From JANNSX01 sp031403155 (GTDB lineage Bacteria; Pseudomonadota; Alphaproteobacteria; Rhizobiales; Hyphomicrobiaceae): a DNA stretch of 58,463 nt. The position numbers were made by a program, and so were the translations under genes. A model generated the notes under the pieces. It was not told the DNA's origin, did no database searches, and was given only the letters and a program-made list of their open reading frames with translations. Shown here one piece after another: positions 32,797-41,249 of this stretch; position 1 is the first letter of the stretch; the number at the start of each line of letters is the position of its first letter. The stretch covers positions 1 to 58,463 of the forward strand of contig JANNSX010000483.1 in NCBI GenBank assembly GCA_031403155.1, written 5' to 3'.

Positions 32797-33525
32797 TCAA
32801 GCCGGATCGAGGAACCTCTCGGGTGCTCGTAGCGATTGCAGATGTGCGCGCGCCTCTGGTCCGCAGCGCATCAGCGTGTCGATGATCGAGACGCCGTGCT
32901 CGAAGGGCTCCATGGCCTGATCATAAGTCGGATAGCCCTGGTAGTTCGCATACAGGAGTTCGACGCCGGCCTCGTCGAACAGCTCCTTTTGGATATAGGC
33001 GCGCGCCGCCGGCCCCGAGATGTATCGCGTCGCGCCGCGCGCCCGGCAGATCTCGATGAGCCGCTCGGTCGGATCCTCGGTGGTGCGTGGGACGCTGCTA
33101 CTCGGCACCAGCCGGGCCTGGATGCCCAGCAGGCCTGCAAGGCGCTCGAGAAACAGCGCGTTGATGTTGCTGAGCCGCCTGAGGCCGGCCGCATCGGCAT
33201 AAGTCTCGCCGAGGACCTTGCCGGCCTTGGCGAAATGCGGGGCCTTGCCGTAGGCGTGCTGGATCGTCGTCCAATGCTTTTCGGCCCAGTCCCTATCGGC
33301 CACCTCGATTTCGCCGATCGGCGCCAGATATTTGCCTTTCAACTGAACGGGCACGGTCAGCCAGTGCAGCTTGCCGGCGAGTACGATGCGGTTGCGATTG
33401 CGCCAGTCCCGGCGGGTGAACTGAACCTCGTCGAAGACGACGAACTCGTCCGCCGCGGCCATCAGATCGAAGTAGCCCTTCCAGGGGAGGTAATTCGACT
33501 GGAGGATGACGAGCGTCTTGGTCAT
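32797..33525 (-). CDS. WbqC-family protein
   Basis: This 242-residue protein starts MTKTLVILQSNYLPWKGYFD, the WbqC hallmark, followed by DEVQFTRRDWRNRNRI, LTVPVQLKGKYLAPIGEIEV and ISGPAARAYI, then GVELLYANYQ. WbqC proteins occur in O-antigen and related glycan clusters; their reaction has not been settled, though a role in sugar acyl or amino modification is suspected. Its ATG overlaps the stop of the upstream methyltransferase by 4 nt. It is the last gene of a leftward operon. Confidence 0.88.
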   Translation of the reverse strand: MTKTLVILQSNYLPWKGYFDLMAAADEFVVFDEVQFTRRDWRNRNRIVLAGKLHWLTVPVQLKGKYLAPIGEIEVADRDWAEKHWTTIQHAYGKAPHFAKAGKVLGETYADAAGLRRLSNINALFLERLAGLLGIQARLVPSSSVPRTTEDPTERLIEICRARGATRYISGPAARAYIQKELFDEAGVELLYANYQGYPTYDQAMEPFEHGVSIIDTLMRCGPEARAHLQSLRAPERFLDPA

Positions 33526-34487
33526 CGCGGCCGCTCGGCGACGAGCACTTGCGAGCCGCCGAAAGGCATCGGCAGGCCGAGGCGTCGCAATCGATGCTCG
33601 GCACGCGCCAAGATGCGGAACACCGAGTTGACGGCCGGCGAGATGCGGAACTCGCGGACGTGAAGATCATGCGTCGTCGGCTTCTCGAGGCGGCGCTCGA
33701 GGACGCGCGCCGCGACCATGGCAGGGAAGGCGAGCACGACGAAGCTCGTGGTGTAGATCGGCCGTAGACCAGCGCGCGCGGCTTTGCGCGCGAGCTCCCC
33801 CCGGCGGTAGCGCCGCTGGTGAAGCGCCAGATCGTCGGCATGGCTCCACATGAAGGGATGCTGCGGCACGGTGGCGATGAGCCGGCCTCCGGGCCTCAGC
33901 ATGGCGCGGATATCGGCGAGCACGGCCTCGTCTTCCGGGATGTGTTCCAGAACATCGAAGGCGCCGACGAGATCCACCGCCTCGCGCAGGCCGCTCCGCC
34001 GGGCATCCATCTGGAAGAGTTCGATAGCGGTTCCGTGCCGGCGGCGGGCCGTGAGTAGGCCGCGGCTGTGCAGCTCCGAACCGGCGATGCGGGCGTCCGG
34101 CAAGGCCCGCTGCAATGCGCCCGTGACGAAGCCGGTGCCGCAGCCGATCTCGAGGACTTGCCGGGCGTTGCTCGCGAAACGACGAGTGAGCCAGGTGATC
34201 AGCTCGTTGCGGGTGACGAACCAGAAGTGGCCGTCCTCGACCTGCTCGAGCAACGCGAAATCATCCCGGCTCATGCCTTCGTCGGTCTCGTCGAGCGCCG
34301 GGGCGAGCTGCACGAAGCCGTTGTGGCAGGCAAGGCGATGGCCGCAGCTGCGACATTGCCAGTCGCCGGGCCAGAGGTGCGATGCTGCCGGCAACGGATC
34401 GGCCGTCCCGCAGGACGCACACAGCCGGTGGCCGGACGTTTCGCCCATTGGTGTCCGATCGGGCGACGTAGCGCCAGGCTCAGCCAT
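33522..34487 (-). CDS. Class I SAM-dependent methyltransferase with N-terminal zinc ribbon
   Basis: This 321-residue protein has a CASC ... CRSC zinc-ribbon-like start (about 25-55) and a helical spacer. The methyltransferase core follows: QVLEIGCGTGFVTGALQ (SAM loop), AGSELHSRGLL, VGAFDVLEHIPEDEAVL, then MLRPGGRLIATVPQHPFMWS. The last part has a hydrophobic stretch (SFVVLAFPAMVAARVL), so it may touch the membrane. The HIPEDEAVL/HQRRYRR layout is common in glycan-cluster methyltransferases. Start at ATG 34487; MGETSGH at 34448 is an alternative. It is translationally coupled to wbqC. Confidence 0.82.
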   Translation of the reverse strand: MAEPGATSPDRTPMGETSGHRLCASCGTADPLPAASHLWPGDWQCRSCGHRLACHNGFVQLAPALDETDEGMSRDDFALLEQVEDGHFWFVTRNELITWLTRRFASNARQVLEIGCGTGFVTGALQRALPDARIAGSELHSRGLLTARRRHGTAIELFQMDARRSGLREAVDLVGAFDVLEHIPEDEAVLADIRAMLRPGGRLIATVPQHPFMWSHADDLALHQRRYRRGELARKAARAGLRPIYTTSFVVLAFPAMVAARVLERRLEKPTTHDLHVREFRISPAVNSVFRILARAEHRLRRLGLPMPFGGSQVLVAERPR

Positions 34488-34489
34488 GC

Positions 34490-34879
34490 TCAACTCTTCA
34501 AGACCATCGTCAATCCCAGAGCGACCAATAGCACGCCGCCGATGCGCAGCGGCCCCATGGCTTCGCCCAAGAGCAAGCCGCTGCCGACGGCATTGATGAC
34601 CAGCGCCAGCGAGGCGACGGGCAATGCCATCGAAAGCTCGAGCCGCGTCAGCGCCATGAACCAGAGGAGGAAGAGGGCGACGGCGAGAACCGCGATGACG
34701 ACTGGGCGCCAGGCGATGAGCGCGCGGCCGATCACCCAGGACTTGCCGCTCCAATCGAGATCCGAGCGGGCGAGCAGCGGGCCGATCTCATTCGCCAGCA
34801 GCTTGAGCTGGACTTGGAAGAGGAAGCTCATCGCGATCAGGGCCGCGATGGCAAGCAATCCCTCATACCGGGCCGGCAT
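34490..34879 (-). CDS. Small EamA/SMR-type membrane protein, ArnE-like flippase subunit
   Basis: This 129-residue protein has four hydrophobic helices (LLAIAALIAMSFLFQVQLKL, PVVIAVLAVALFLLWFMALT, ELSMALPVASLALVINAVGS, IGGVLLVALGLTMVL). The size and LPVASL-x-LVINAVGSGLLLGE pattern resemble the ArnE/ArnF halves of the undecaprenyl-phosphate-aminoarabinose flippase. It may move a lipid-linked sugar across the inner membrane, alone or as a homodimer. GGAGG precedes the ATG at 34879. The gene overlaps the end of the upstream methyltransferase by 17 nt and is followed 2 nt later by the next one. Confidence 0.75.
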   Translation of the reverse strand: MPARYEGLLAIAALIAMSFLFQVQLKLLANEIGPLLARSDLDWSGKSWVIGRALIAWRPVVIAVLAVALFLLWFMALTRLELSMALPVASLALVINAVGSGLLLGEAMGPLRIGGVLLVALGLTMVLKS

Positions 34880-35531
34880 GTCGTGCCTCCCTTCCATCGG
34901 TGGACGCACCATCGATGCGCGTCATGATCATGCAGAAGTGATCGTACGGCACGCGCAGCAGGTCTGTGAACAGACGGGTCTCGACGCTGACCGGCAGATT
35001 TTGCGCAAGTGCGAGGTAGCCCTCGGGGGTGCGCACATTAAGGCCGGAATCGAGCCCAATGAGCAGCTTGGCAACGGGGTTCTGCCGGTCGAGCCAGACA
35101 TTGTCGAAGGTGACGATGCAGCCGCCTGGACGGAGCTGTTCCGTGCATTGGCGAAGCAAACCGCGGACTGACCGATCGTCCAGGTGATGCAGAAGCGCCG
35201 AGATGTTCACGAGGTCGAAGCCGGCACCGTCGATCCGGAGCGCTTGCGAGGCATCGCCGACCATGAACCGTCCGCGATTTCCATAGTTCGCAATGGCGAA
35301 CTCGATGTGCTTCGGGTTGAGATCAATGCCCGTGTAATCGACATCGGAAAGGTAAGGCACGAGCGTTGCCGGCCCGCAGCCGACATCGAGGAAGCGCATA
35401 CCCGCCTTGGGCTTGAGCACCTCCGCGATATAGCGCCTGCGCGCGCGATCTGCGCCGAGGAGCGATTGCAGGGCGCGGTAAGCGCTCGGAATCGTCACAA
35501 GTTTGTAGATGTGGCCGATGCGCTGGGACAT
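34863..35531 (-). CDS. Class I SAM-dependent methyltransferase
   Basis: This 222-residue methyltransferase begins MSQRIGHIYKLVTIPSAYRA. It continues GMRFLDVGCGPATLVPYL (SAM loop), DYTGIDLNPKHIEFA, FMVGDASQAL, NISALLHHLDD and LRPGGCIVTFDNVW. The short, single-domain form suits a small-molecule or lipid/sugar acceptor. It starts a four-gene leftward operon with the flippase, second methyltransferase and wbqC. Acceptor unknown. A 36-nt gap separates it from the beta-propeller gene upstream, so the operon may extend further. Confidence 0.85.
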   Translation of the reverse strand: MSQRIGHIYKLVTIPSAYRALQSLLGADRARRRYIAEVLKPKAGMRFLDVGCGPATLVPYLSDVDYTGIDLNPKHIEFAIANYGNRGRFMVGDASQALRIDGAGFDLVNISALLHHLDDRSVRGLLRQCTEQLRPGGCIVTFDNVWLDRQNPVAKLLIGLDSGLNVRTPEGYLALAQNLPVSVETRLFTDLLRVPYDHFCMIMTRIDGASTDGREARHAGPV

Positions 35532-35567
35532 AGATCGACGGTGTCTCGCAGATTGGGACTCGGGCGA

Positions 35568-36479
35568 TCAATCGGTGAGAGAGGCAACGCCGAGACCGGT
35601 CTTGCCGTACTGGTTGCCGCTGTAGAACAGAAAATGACGACCTGCGAGCGTTATCGCGGCAGGATAGCAGTTTGCCGCATTGTCCCAGGTATCCGCCGAG
35701 GAACCGAGCAGGTCGCTCGTCAGCCGTTGCCAAGGCTGGCCGACGGCCGATCTCGTCGCAACGCCAATGGCGTATTGGCTTCGGCGAATGGAGAAGAAGA
35801 GCAGCTCCTGAGCCTCCTGGGTCAGCAGCCATGGCCGGGAGATCCCGAACTCACCGGGCTTCAATCCGATGACGGTCTCCCCCGAGGGACCCCAATCGAT
35901 ACCATCGCGTGACCTCGCGAATGTCAACTCGTGCTGCATCGTTTCCTCCCGGTCGCCTCCGGCCCGGTTGGTTCCGTAGTACATGAGCCAGTCGTCGCCG
36001 GCTCGAACCGGCGGTACGACGAAAGGATAGCTCAGCGTAAAGGGATCGAAGCGGTTGCGATCCAGGATCGGCCCTTCGCTCACACGCTCGAAACAATCGC
36101 CACGGCCGTCCCGAGAGATGGCGAGGCCGATGGCATTGCGGAATGGCACATCGGCTGCCTTGTTCCATCCCATGTAGTAGAGCCAGAGTTCGCGTCCGAT
36201 CCGATGCACCGATCCGATGGCAATGCCGCGGTCGTCGAAGGCGCCTAGCGCTCCGGGCTCCAAAGCCGCACGGTCTGAGATCTGCAAGACGTTCGAGAGG
36301 TCCGTGGGATCGAGATCGATCCAGCCGACCCGGCCCAGGTTGTCGGCTCCACGGGACACGAGGAAAAGGCGAAGAGTTCCGTCCTCGAGGATCAGAGGGG
36401 TTGGATATGTGGCGTGGGAGTGCATCCAGTCAGGCCCGTCCTCGGCCGAGAACAGCTTGCCAAGCCTGAGGGCCTGCAT
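35568..36479 (-). CDS. Beta-propeller (GH43-like) protein in the glycan cluster
   Basis: This 303-residue protein has repeated blade-like blocks: LRLFLVSRGADNLGRVGWID, LWLYYMGWNKAADVPFRNAI, WLMYYGTNRAGGDREETMQH, LLFFSIRR and HFLFYSGNQYGKTGLGVASL. This is a five-bladed pattern like GH43/GH68-type 'predicted glycosidase' proteins. No signal peptide is present, so it acts in the cytoplasm. Acidic residues at blade starts are consistent with a glycosidase or sugar-binding site. Whether it hydrolyses or only binds a glycan intermediate cannot be read from the sequence. The next gene upstream ends 1 nt before its ATG. Confidence 0.7.
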   Translation of the reverse strand: MQALRLGKLFSAEDGPDWMHSHATYPTPLILEDGTLRLFLVSRGADNLGRVGWIDLDPTDLSNVLQISDRAALEPGALGAFDDRGIAIGSVHRIGRELWLYYMGWNKAADVPFRNAIGLAISRDGRGDCFERVSEGPILDRNRFDPFTLSYPFVVPPVRAGDDWLMYYGTNRAGGDREETMQHELTFARSRDGIDWGPSGETVIGLKPGEFGISRPWLLTQEAQELLFFSIRRSQYAIGVATRSAVGQPWQRLTSDLLGSSADTWDNAANCYPAAITLAGRHFLFYSGNQYGKTGLGVASLTD

Positions 36480-36480
36480 G

Positions 36481-37149
36481 TCAAAACCCCTTCAGACGAC
36501 GGCTCGGCACCTTCGACAACACCGCCGGCTCGGCTGTCATCACGCCTTCATCGGGAACATCGGTTGTTATGAGCGCGCCCGAGCCGATGACGCAGCGCGC
36601 GCCGATCTTGATGTGATCGTTCGTCGTCGCGTTGACGCCGATGAAGCTCCGCGCCCCGACCGATACGCCGCCGGAGATCACGACATGAGAGGCGATGAAG
36701 GCAAAGTCGCCGATCGTGCTGTGATGGCCGATGTGGTTGCCGCTCCACAACGTGACGCCGTTCCCGATCCTGGCGAACGGCTGGAGCGTATTGTCCTCGA
36801 GGATGAAGCAGTTCCAGCCGATGGCGACATTTTCGAAGATCGTGGCCCGGCGGGAGATGTAGCTCGGCAGCGTGTAACCTCGCTCGCGAGCCGCGAGGCA
36901 CTTGGCCTCCCTGAGACCGTTGATCTTGGCATAGCCGGTGGCCACGAAAAGATCGTGGGTCGAAGGCGGGTGGCTCGTCGTGACATCCTCGAAAGCAACG
37001 ACCGGCCGTCCGGCGAAGGTCGTTTCCTTGATGAAATCAGCATCGGCGGAGAAGGCAGCGACCGTGCGCTCTTCCTCTCGCTCGAAATAGTAGGCGGCCA
37101 CCTCCGCAAGCTCGCCTGTACCGAAGAGAACGAGTGATCTGCCGCTCAT
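36481..37149 (-). CDS. NeuD/PglD-like sugar O/N-acyltransferase (hexapeptide repeat)
   Basis: This 222-residue protein has an N-terminal Rossmann-like domain (SLVLFGTGELAEVAAYYFER). A left-handed beta-helix of hexapeptide repeats follows (FENVAIGWNCFILEDNTLQP, ARIGNGVTLWSGNHIGHHST, GGVSVGARSFIGVNATTNDH). The HH in GHHS matches the catalytic His region of PglD/NeuD. Members acetylate an amino sugar nucleotide, which fits the DegT aminotransferase in the cluster. The ATG at 37149 overlaps the stop of the upstream methyltransferase by 4 nt. Confidence 0.85.
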   Translation of the reverse strand: MSGRSLVLFGTGELAEVAAYYFEREEERTVAAFSADADFIKETTFAGRPVVAFEDVTTSHPPSTHDLFVATGYAKINGLREAKCLAARERGYTLPSYISRRATIFENVAIGWNCFILEDNTLQPFARIGNGVTLWSGNHIGHHSTIGDFAFIASHVVISGGVSVGARSFIGVNATTNDHIKIGARCVIGSGALITTDVPDEGVMTAEPAVLSKVPSRRLKGF

Positions 37150-37844
37150 GCTTGAACATCTTTCGGCGGGTAGGGCGCGCGGTAGACATAGCACGTCGTC
37201 TCGTAGAGACCGTAGTCGTTTCGTAGCACGTAGTGGCCAGACAGCTTGCAAGCGAGCCCGGCAACTGCCGCTGTGTCCGGATGGAACAGGGCCTCGGTCT
37301 TCCAGTCGACGCAGGCGGACATGACGTTGAAGGCGAGCCCGACTCTGGCCAGTGCAAAAGCGCGTGTGAGGAGGGCGACCATGTAGTCGGTCATCTCGGC
37401 CTCGGAGAGATTTTCCCGGCGCGTGAACACGCCGTTCATGACGACATAGTCGGCTTCCAATCCGTCGGTGGGCGAATTCAGCAGGTCCAGCGCCTCGAAC
37501 CGCAAATCCGGCCGGCGCGTCCGCGCGGCATCGACGAAGGCCTCCGAGACATCGACTCCGATGTAGCCCAGATGGGCCAACCCGCGCTGCTCCATGTGGT
37601 CGCGCAGCCCGCCGAGGCCGCAGCCCAGGTCCAACACGACCGAGGTCGCACTTGGATCACGGATCATGCCCAGCATGACATCGTAGCGGATCGCCGCATC
37701 GCGCTCGGATTTCCAGTTGACTGCCATTGATCCAGCAGCGTGATCGGCCAAGCACTGTTCGTAATGGCGGACAATGTTTGAGTAGAGTGTGGACGGGGAG
37801 CTGGACACGGCGAGCCTATCTTGTCGATTATAGAGCGCAGGCAT
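37146..37844 (-). CDS. Class I SAM-dependent methyltransferase
   Basis: This 232-residue protein has a SAM-binding loop VVLDLGCGLGGLRDHMEQ, then YIGVDVSEAFVDAARTRR and FEALDLL. A distinctive YVVMNGVFTRRENLSEAEMT segment precedes GLAFNVMSACVDWKTEALFH, and the protein ends TTCYVYRAPYP. This pattern is seen in stand-alone methyltransferases of polysaccharide clusters. It overlaps the acyltransferase ATG by 4 nt. The divergent glycosyltransferase starts 90 nt away, so both may share a control region. Confidence 0.85.
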   Translation of the reverse strand: MPALYNRQDRLAVSSSPSTLYSNIVRHYEQCLADHAAGSMAVNWKSERDAAIRYDVMLGMIRDPSATSVVLDLGCGLGGLRDHMEQRGLAHLGYIGVDVSEAFVDAARTRRPDLRFEALDLLNSPTDGLEADYVVMNGVFTRRENLSEAEMTDYMVALLTRAFALARVGLAFNVMSACVDWKTEALFHPDTAAVAGLACKLSGHYVLRNDYGLYETTCYVYRAPYPPKDVQA

Positions 37845-37933
37845 AACACTGGATGCCCGATCCTATGTCTATCATGCGATCCAGTTTTCGTGCTAGGTGG
37901 GGCTGGGCTCACCTCTCGGTCATCGAGTACACG

Positions 37934-38878
37934 ATGCGGCTGTCGGTCGTAACTCCCCTTTATAAAAGCGCTCCCTATTTGAAGGAGCTGCATAGCCGCG
38001 TCGTGGCCGCCGCTAGACAGGTAGCTTCGGACTATCAGATCGTGTTGGTTAACGATGCTAGTCCGGACGACTCGCGTGCTATTGCTCGCCGGCTTGCGGA
38101 CGATGATCCGCATGTCTTGCTCGTTGATCTTTCACGGAATTTCGGACAGCAGAAGGCGATCATGACGGGGCTGGCACACGCGACCGGCGATCGGATCTTC
38201 GTCATCGATAGCGACCTCGAGGAGGAGCCCGAGTGGATCATAGCATTTTCGAAGGCGATGACAGAGGCGTCGGTCGACGTCGTCTATGGCGTCCAGCAAG
38301 CCAAAAAGCGCGGACCTTTCTATCGAGCCGCTCGCGCAGCCTTCTACGGGGTGCTGAACAGTCTCTCCGACGTGAGGTTTCCCGAAAACGTAGTCACTGC
38401 CCGATTGATGTCCCGCCGCTACGTCGATTCGCTTCTGACGTTCACTGAGCGAGAGTTGTTTCTCGCGGGGATCTGGCATGTCGCAGGCTATCCCCAATTG
38501 CCGATCCGGGTTCAGAAGCTCGATACGAGTCCCACGACCTACTCGTTGATGCGTCTGGCAAGCCTGTTCATCAATGCAGTCACTGCATTTTCGACCCGCC
38601 CGCTCGTGGCGGTTTCGATCAGCGGTATACTTTTGTCGATCGTTGCCTTTGTCTATACCGGTTCTATCATTGCCCGTAAGATATTCTTTGACATAGCCGT
38701 TGAAGGCTGGGCTTCCGTGATGGCGGTCACGCTCTTCATCGGTGGCCTCTCTCTCGTTTTTAATGGCATCATCGCGATCTACATCGCCAAAATTTTCATC
38801 GAGGTGAAACAAAGACCTCTGACGATCGTGCAGGATGTGTATCGTGGTCCGCTAACCTCGACCACGCGAGCGGACTAG
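37934..38878 (+). CDS. Membrane-anchored GT2-family glycosyltransferase (ArnC/GtrB-like)
   Basis: This 314-residue protein has a GT-A domain (MRLSVVTPLYKSAPYLKELH ... IVLVNDASPDDSRAI ... VDLSRNFGQQKAIMTGLAHA ... DRIFVIDSDLEEEPEWI). Two membrane helices follow (about 220-245 and 260-290: PLVAVSISGILLSIVAFVYT, ASVMAVTLFIGGLSLVFNGI). This is the layout of enzymes that load a sugar onto undecaprenyl phosphate. Together with the ArnE-like protein it suggests lipid-linked sugar transfer and flipping. Codon use and GC are visibly lower than in the left part of the window. Its TAG and the convergent PhyH stop share one CTAG. Confidence 0.85.
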   Translation: MRLSVVTPLYKSAPYLKELHSRVVAAARQVASDYQIVLVNDASPDDSRAIARRLADDDPHVLLVDLSRNFGQQKAIMTGLAHATGDRIFVIDSDLEEEPEWIIAFSKAMTEASVDVVYGVQQAKKRGPFYRAARAAFYGVLNSLSDVRFPENVVTARLMSRRYVDSLLTFTERELFLAGIWHVAGYPQLPIRVQKLDTSPTTYSLMRLASLFINAVTAFSTRPLVAVSISGILLSIVAFVYTGSIIARKIFFDIAVEGWASVMAVTLFIGGLSLVFNGIIAIYIAKIFIEVKQRPLTIVQDVYRGPLTSTTRAD

Positions 38879-39726
38879 GCCGGTTTTGCAAGCTTCGACC
38901 GGCGCGTTTGATAGTACTCGGCAGTGCTTCGAGCCGCCTCATTGCCGTAGCCGAGCAGTCTGGCGACGTTGGGCGGCAGTGTTTTTTCGCTCCCCAACAA
39001 CGATGGTAAATCGATCTGTTGCCTGATGAAAGGGAGTGTGTAAACGTGATTTACCGCGCGACGAGCCTTTGCCGTTCGGTTGACCCCTCCTGAATGATAC
39101 AACATGCAATCGAGGACGAGATAGGCTCCCGCAGGAGCCTCGATCGTTTCCGACAATTCGGCGACAAATTCATCAGACGGAAATCGTTCCTCGCGATGCG
39201 ACCCAGGCACCACCATTGTTGCGCCGTTCTCATGCGTAAACGGCTCGATACAGTAGAGTGCATTGATGGCGAGTGGTCTGGACGAAACGAAATGCTGATA
39301 GGGCAAATCCCGATGGTAAGCGCCCTGATTGTACTCCCCCGCGTTAGCGGGGTTTCTGATTCCATTCTGTTGGTTGAGAACGAATGCTCCTTGCGCCGCC
39401 GTGCCTGCGAACACGCGCTCCGCTAGTCCGAGGACATTGGGATTTGTGGCGAGCGTGATAAATGCCGCATCGAGGGCCAGTGGCGCCCTGATGGTGTTGT
39501 GCTCATCGATGGTACGCAGCTCGGCTTCGCCTCCGTGTAGCTCGAACATCAGACGCTGAGCACGATCGAAGGCTGCCGCGATCGATGACTGCTCGGTCGA
39601 CGAGTACCCGCTGTCGACGACAGCGCAGCCTTTCAGCCTCAGCTGCTCCACGGCAAAATCGAGCGGTCCAGATGATACGGTCTGCTCCTTGACGCCATAC
39701 CGGCGAACAGTGGGCCGATGATCCAT
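38875..39726 (-). CDS. Phytanoyl-CoA dioxygenase (PhyH)-family hydroxylase
   Basis: This 283-residue Fe(II)/2-oxoglutarate oxygenase-like protein has the facial-triad pattern H-x-D in YHRDLPYQHF and a distal His in MLYHSGGVNRT. An arginine after it (KARRAVN) should bind 2-oxoglutarate. ENGATMVVPGSHREERFPSD is the usual PhyH linker. Such enzymes hydroxylate lipids, amino acids or sugars in biosynthetic clusters. The start MDHRPTVRRYG is at 39726. A methyltransferase lies 22 nt upstream on the same strand, and both share the lower GC of this sub-region. Confidence 0.85.
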   Translation of the reverse strand: MDHRPTVRRYGVKEQTVSSGPLDFAVEQLRLKGCAVVDSGYSSTEQSSIAAAFDRAQRLMFELHGGEAELRTIDEHNTIRAPLALDAAFITLATNPNVLGLAERVFAGTAAQGAFVLNQQNGIRNPANAGEYNQGAYHRDLPYQHFVSSRPLAINALYCIEPFTHENGATMVVPGSHREERFPSDEFVAELSETIEAPAGAYLVLDCMLYHSGGVNRTAKARRAVNHVYTLPFIRQQIDLPSLLGSEKTLPPNVARLLGYGNEAARSTAEYYQTRRSKLAKPA

Positions 39727-39748
39727 GGTTGTGAACTCTCTCGATACC

Positions 39749-40927
39749 CTATCTCGGAATCACATCATCGAAACGAACCACGCAATCGTGGCCTACGGCG
39801 AGCCGTTCAGCAAGGTGCGCTTGCGAGCGCGGATGAGTTGCGAGAAGCAGAGGCATATGCCTCGAGAGGGCCGCAGACCGGTAGGCCGTAACAGGTCGGC
39901 CTAGCTCGCGCGCTCCCGCTGTTTCGTCTACCAGCAACATCTGCGTCCGTGACCAGATGAAGGGCGCGTATGTTCTGAGCAACGCTGCGGTTTCACCCGC
40001 GCCAAAAAGGATAATCTCGCCCTTGTTGCCACAACGTTGATTGAGAATTCGATCGAGGTCGCGCCATCTCATAAGATATTCATGACGCGACATCCCCGAT
40101 GCCTGGCTTTTGGTGGGCGGGACGCTGGTGTTCGCTTTTTTCGACTGGCGCAATACGACAATCTGGAAGTCGCCCAGTCCTTCGGGCTCGAGCATCAGTC
40201 GGGCAACGGTCAAATTGCATTGCTGGGCCAGGAGTGATAGCGCCAGGGGCGATAGGGAGTGGATGTGGTCTGCAAATAGTAACTCGAGGTTCGGCCTGTG
40301 GGCAGCCGGCAGAACTAGTACCGCGATGCCTTCAGGAGCGAGCAGGTCTACGATCCGCCGCAAAAATGCGCTAGGATCAGCAGCGTGCTCGATGACGTTG
40401 ATGGCAAACACGAGATCGAAACCGGGGCCCGAAACCACTTGATCTTCCAAAAACCCGTGTCTGATACTGACCCGATCGGGGTGCCCGCGTTGGTTGCCTC
40501 CCAGTTGTGGCGCAGCATCGATTCCCCGGAACGACGTGTTTGGCCAAGCTGCCGCAAGTTCATTGAGGACATGGCCGGCTCCGCAACCAACTTCCAGGAC
40601 CTCACGAGGCTGGCCGATGTCCACAATTTCGATAATCGCCTCGGCATAGTGACGTGCGCGCGCGATATCGGACGCACTCGCCGCAAGTCCTAGATCATAG
40701 GCTTCGGCATAGAAAGCGCGGACGATGCCATCAGAAATCTGCGCCGCAGGGCGAACAAGATCGCAGATTTTGCATTGGGTCTTGCTGAGCGGAATGCCGT
40801 AGATACGTGCGTCACTGATCATTGATCGGGACGGATGCGGATTGGGCAGAAGGTCGAACTTGCTCGCTCCACACGCTACGCAAACCAGAGCTTGGCTCTT
40901 GAGTTCAGCGATGGATTCTGCGCGCAT
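39749..40927 (-). CDS. Two-domain SAM methyltransferase with N-terminal zinc ribbon
   Basis: This 392-residue protein begins with a CVACG ... CKICDLVRP zinc-ribbon. A methyltransferase core follows (EVLEVGCGAGHVLNELAA, GIDAAPQLGG, FAINVIEHAADPSAFLRRIV, LLAPEGIAVLVLPA). The C-terminal domain (about 295-392) carries a second Rossmann-like motif (GEIILFGAGETAALLRTYAP) and resembles the sugar C-methyltransferases of deoxysugar pathways. It may methylate a keto-sugar nucleotide made by the 30.7-kb dehydratase. It is likely co-transcribed with the PhyH gene (22-nt gap). Confidence 0.82.
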   Translation of the reverse strand: MRAESIAELKSQALVCVACGASKFDLLPNPHPSRSMISDARIYGIPLSKTQCKICDLVRPAAQISDGIVRAFYAEAYDLGLAASASDIARARHYAEAIIEIVDIGQPREVLEVGCGAGHVLNELAAAWPNTSFRGIDAAPQLGGNQRGHPDRVSIRHGFLEDQVVSGPGFDLVFAINVIEHAADPSAFLRRIVDLLAPEGIAVLVLPAAHRPNLELLFADHIHSLSPLALSLLAQQCNLTVARLMLEPEGLGDFQIVVLRQSKKANTSVPPTKSQASGMSRHEYLMRWRDLDRILNQRCGNKGEIILFGAGETAALLRTYAPFIWSRTQMLLVDETAGARELGRPVTAYRSAALSRHMPLLLATHPRSQAHLAERLAVGHDCVVRFDDVIPR

Positions 40928-41249
40928 TTCGTCGTGCTCGTTTCCGAGGACTGCACCGGAAGTCCGGTGGCGGGGTTGTTACATCATTTTCGATCTGGCC
41001 GCCAAGCGTCATGTCGATTGCCGGCGGTATGCTTTCGATCGACAACTTCGCCAGCAAGACCCAAAATCATGTCCGGATAGCCGGTCCCTGGGATGTCGCG
41101 GTGCGACTGCGGAGGGGACTTGATCGTGAGCCCATTAGTCTGGATGCTCATACCCTAGTCAAACAAAAAAATGCAGGCCGGTCGTCGGGATGCAGTTGCG
41201 CGCGTTGCGCTACGAGATTGACCCGGCAATGCAACAGGAGTACGAAAAC
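40928..41249. other. 322-nt divergent intergenic region with a CACCGGA/TCCGGTG palindrome
   Basis: No gene is supported here. CACCGGA-AG-TCCGGTG (40954-40969) is a perfect palindrome 27 nt upstream of the zinc-ribbon methyltransferase ATG and may be an operator or a leader hairpin. Base composition is less GC-rich than average, and the region separates the glycan cluster from the Rieske operon. Promoters for both divergent genes should lie in it, but no consensus boxes stand out. Confidence 0.45.

Noticed and set aside
40835..41123. Small frames in the gap between the glycan cluster and the Rieske operon
   Set aside because: No start signals or homology; the gap more likely holds divergent promoters.
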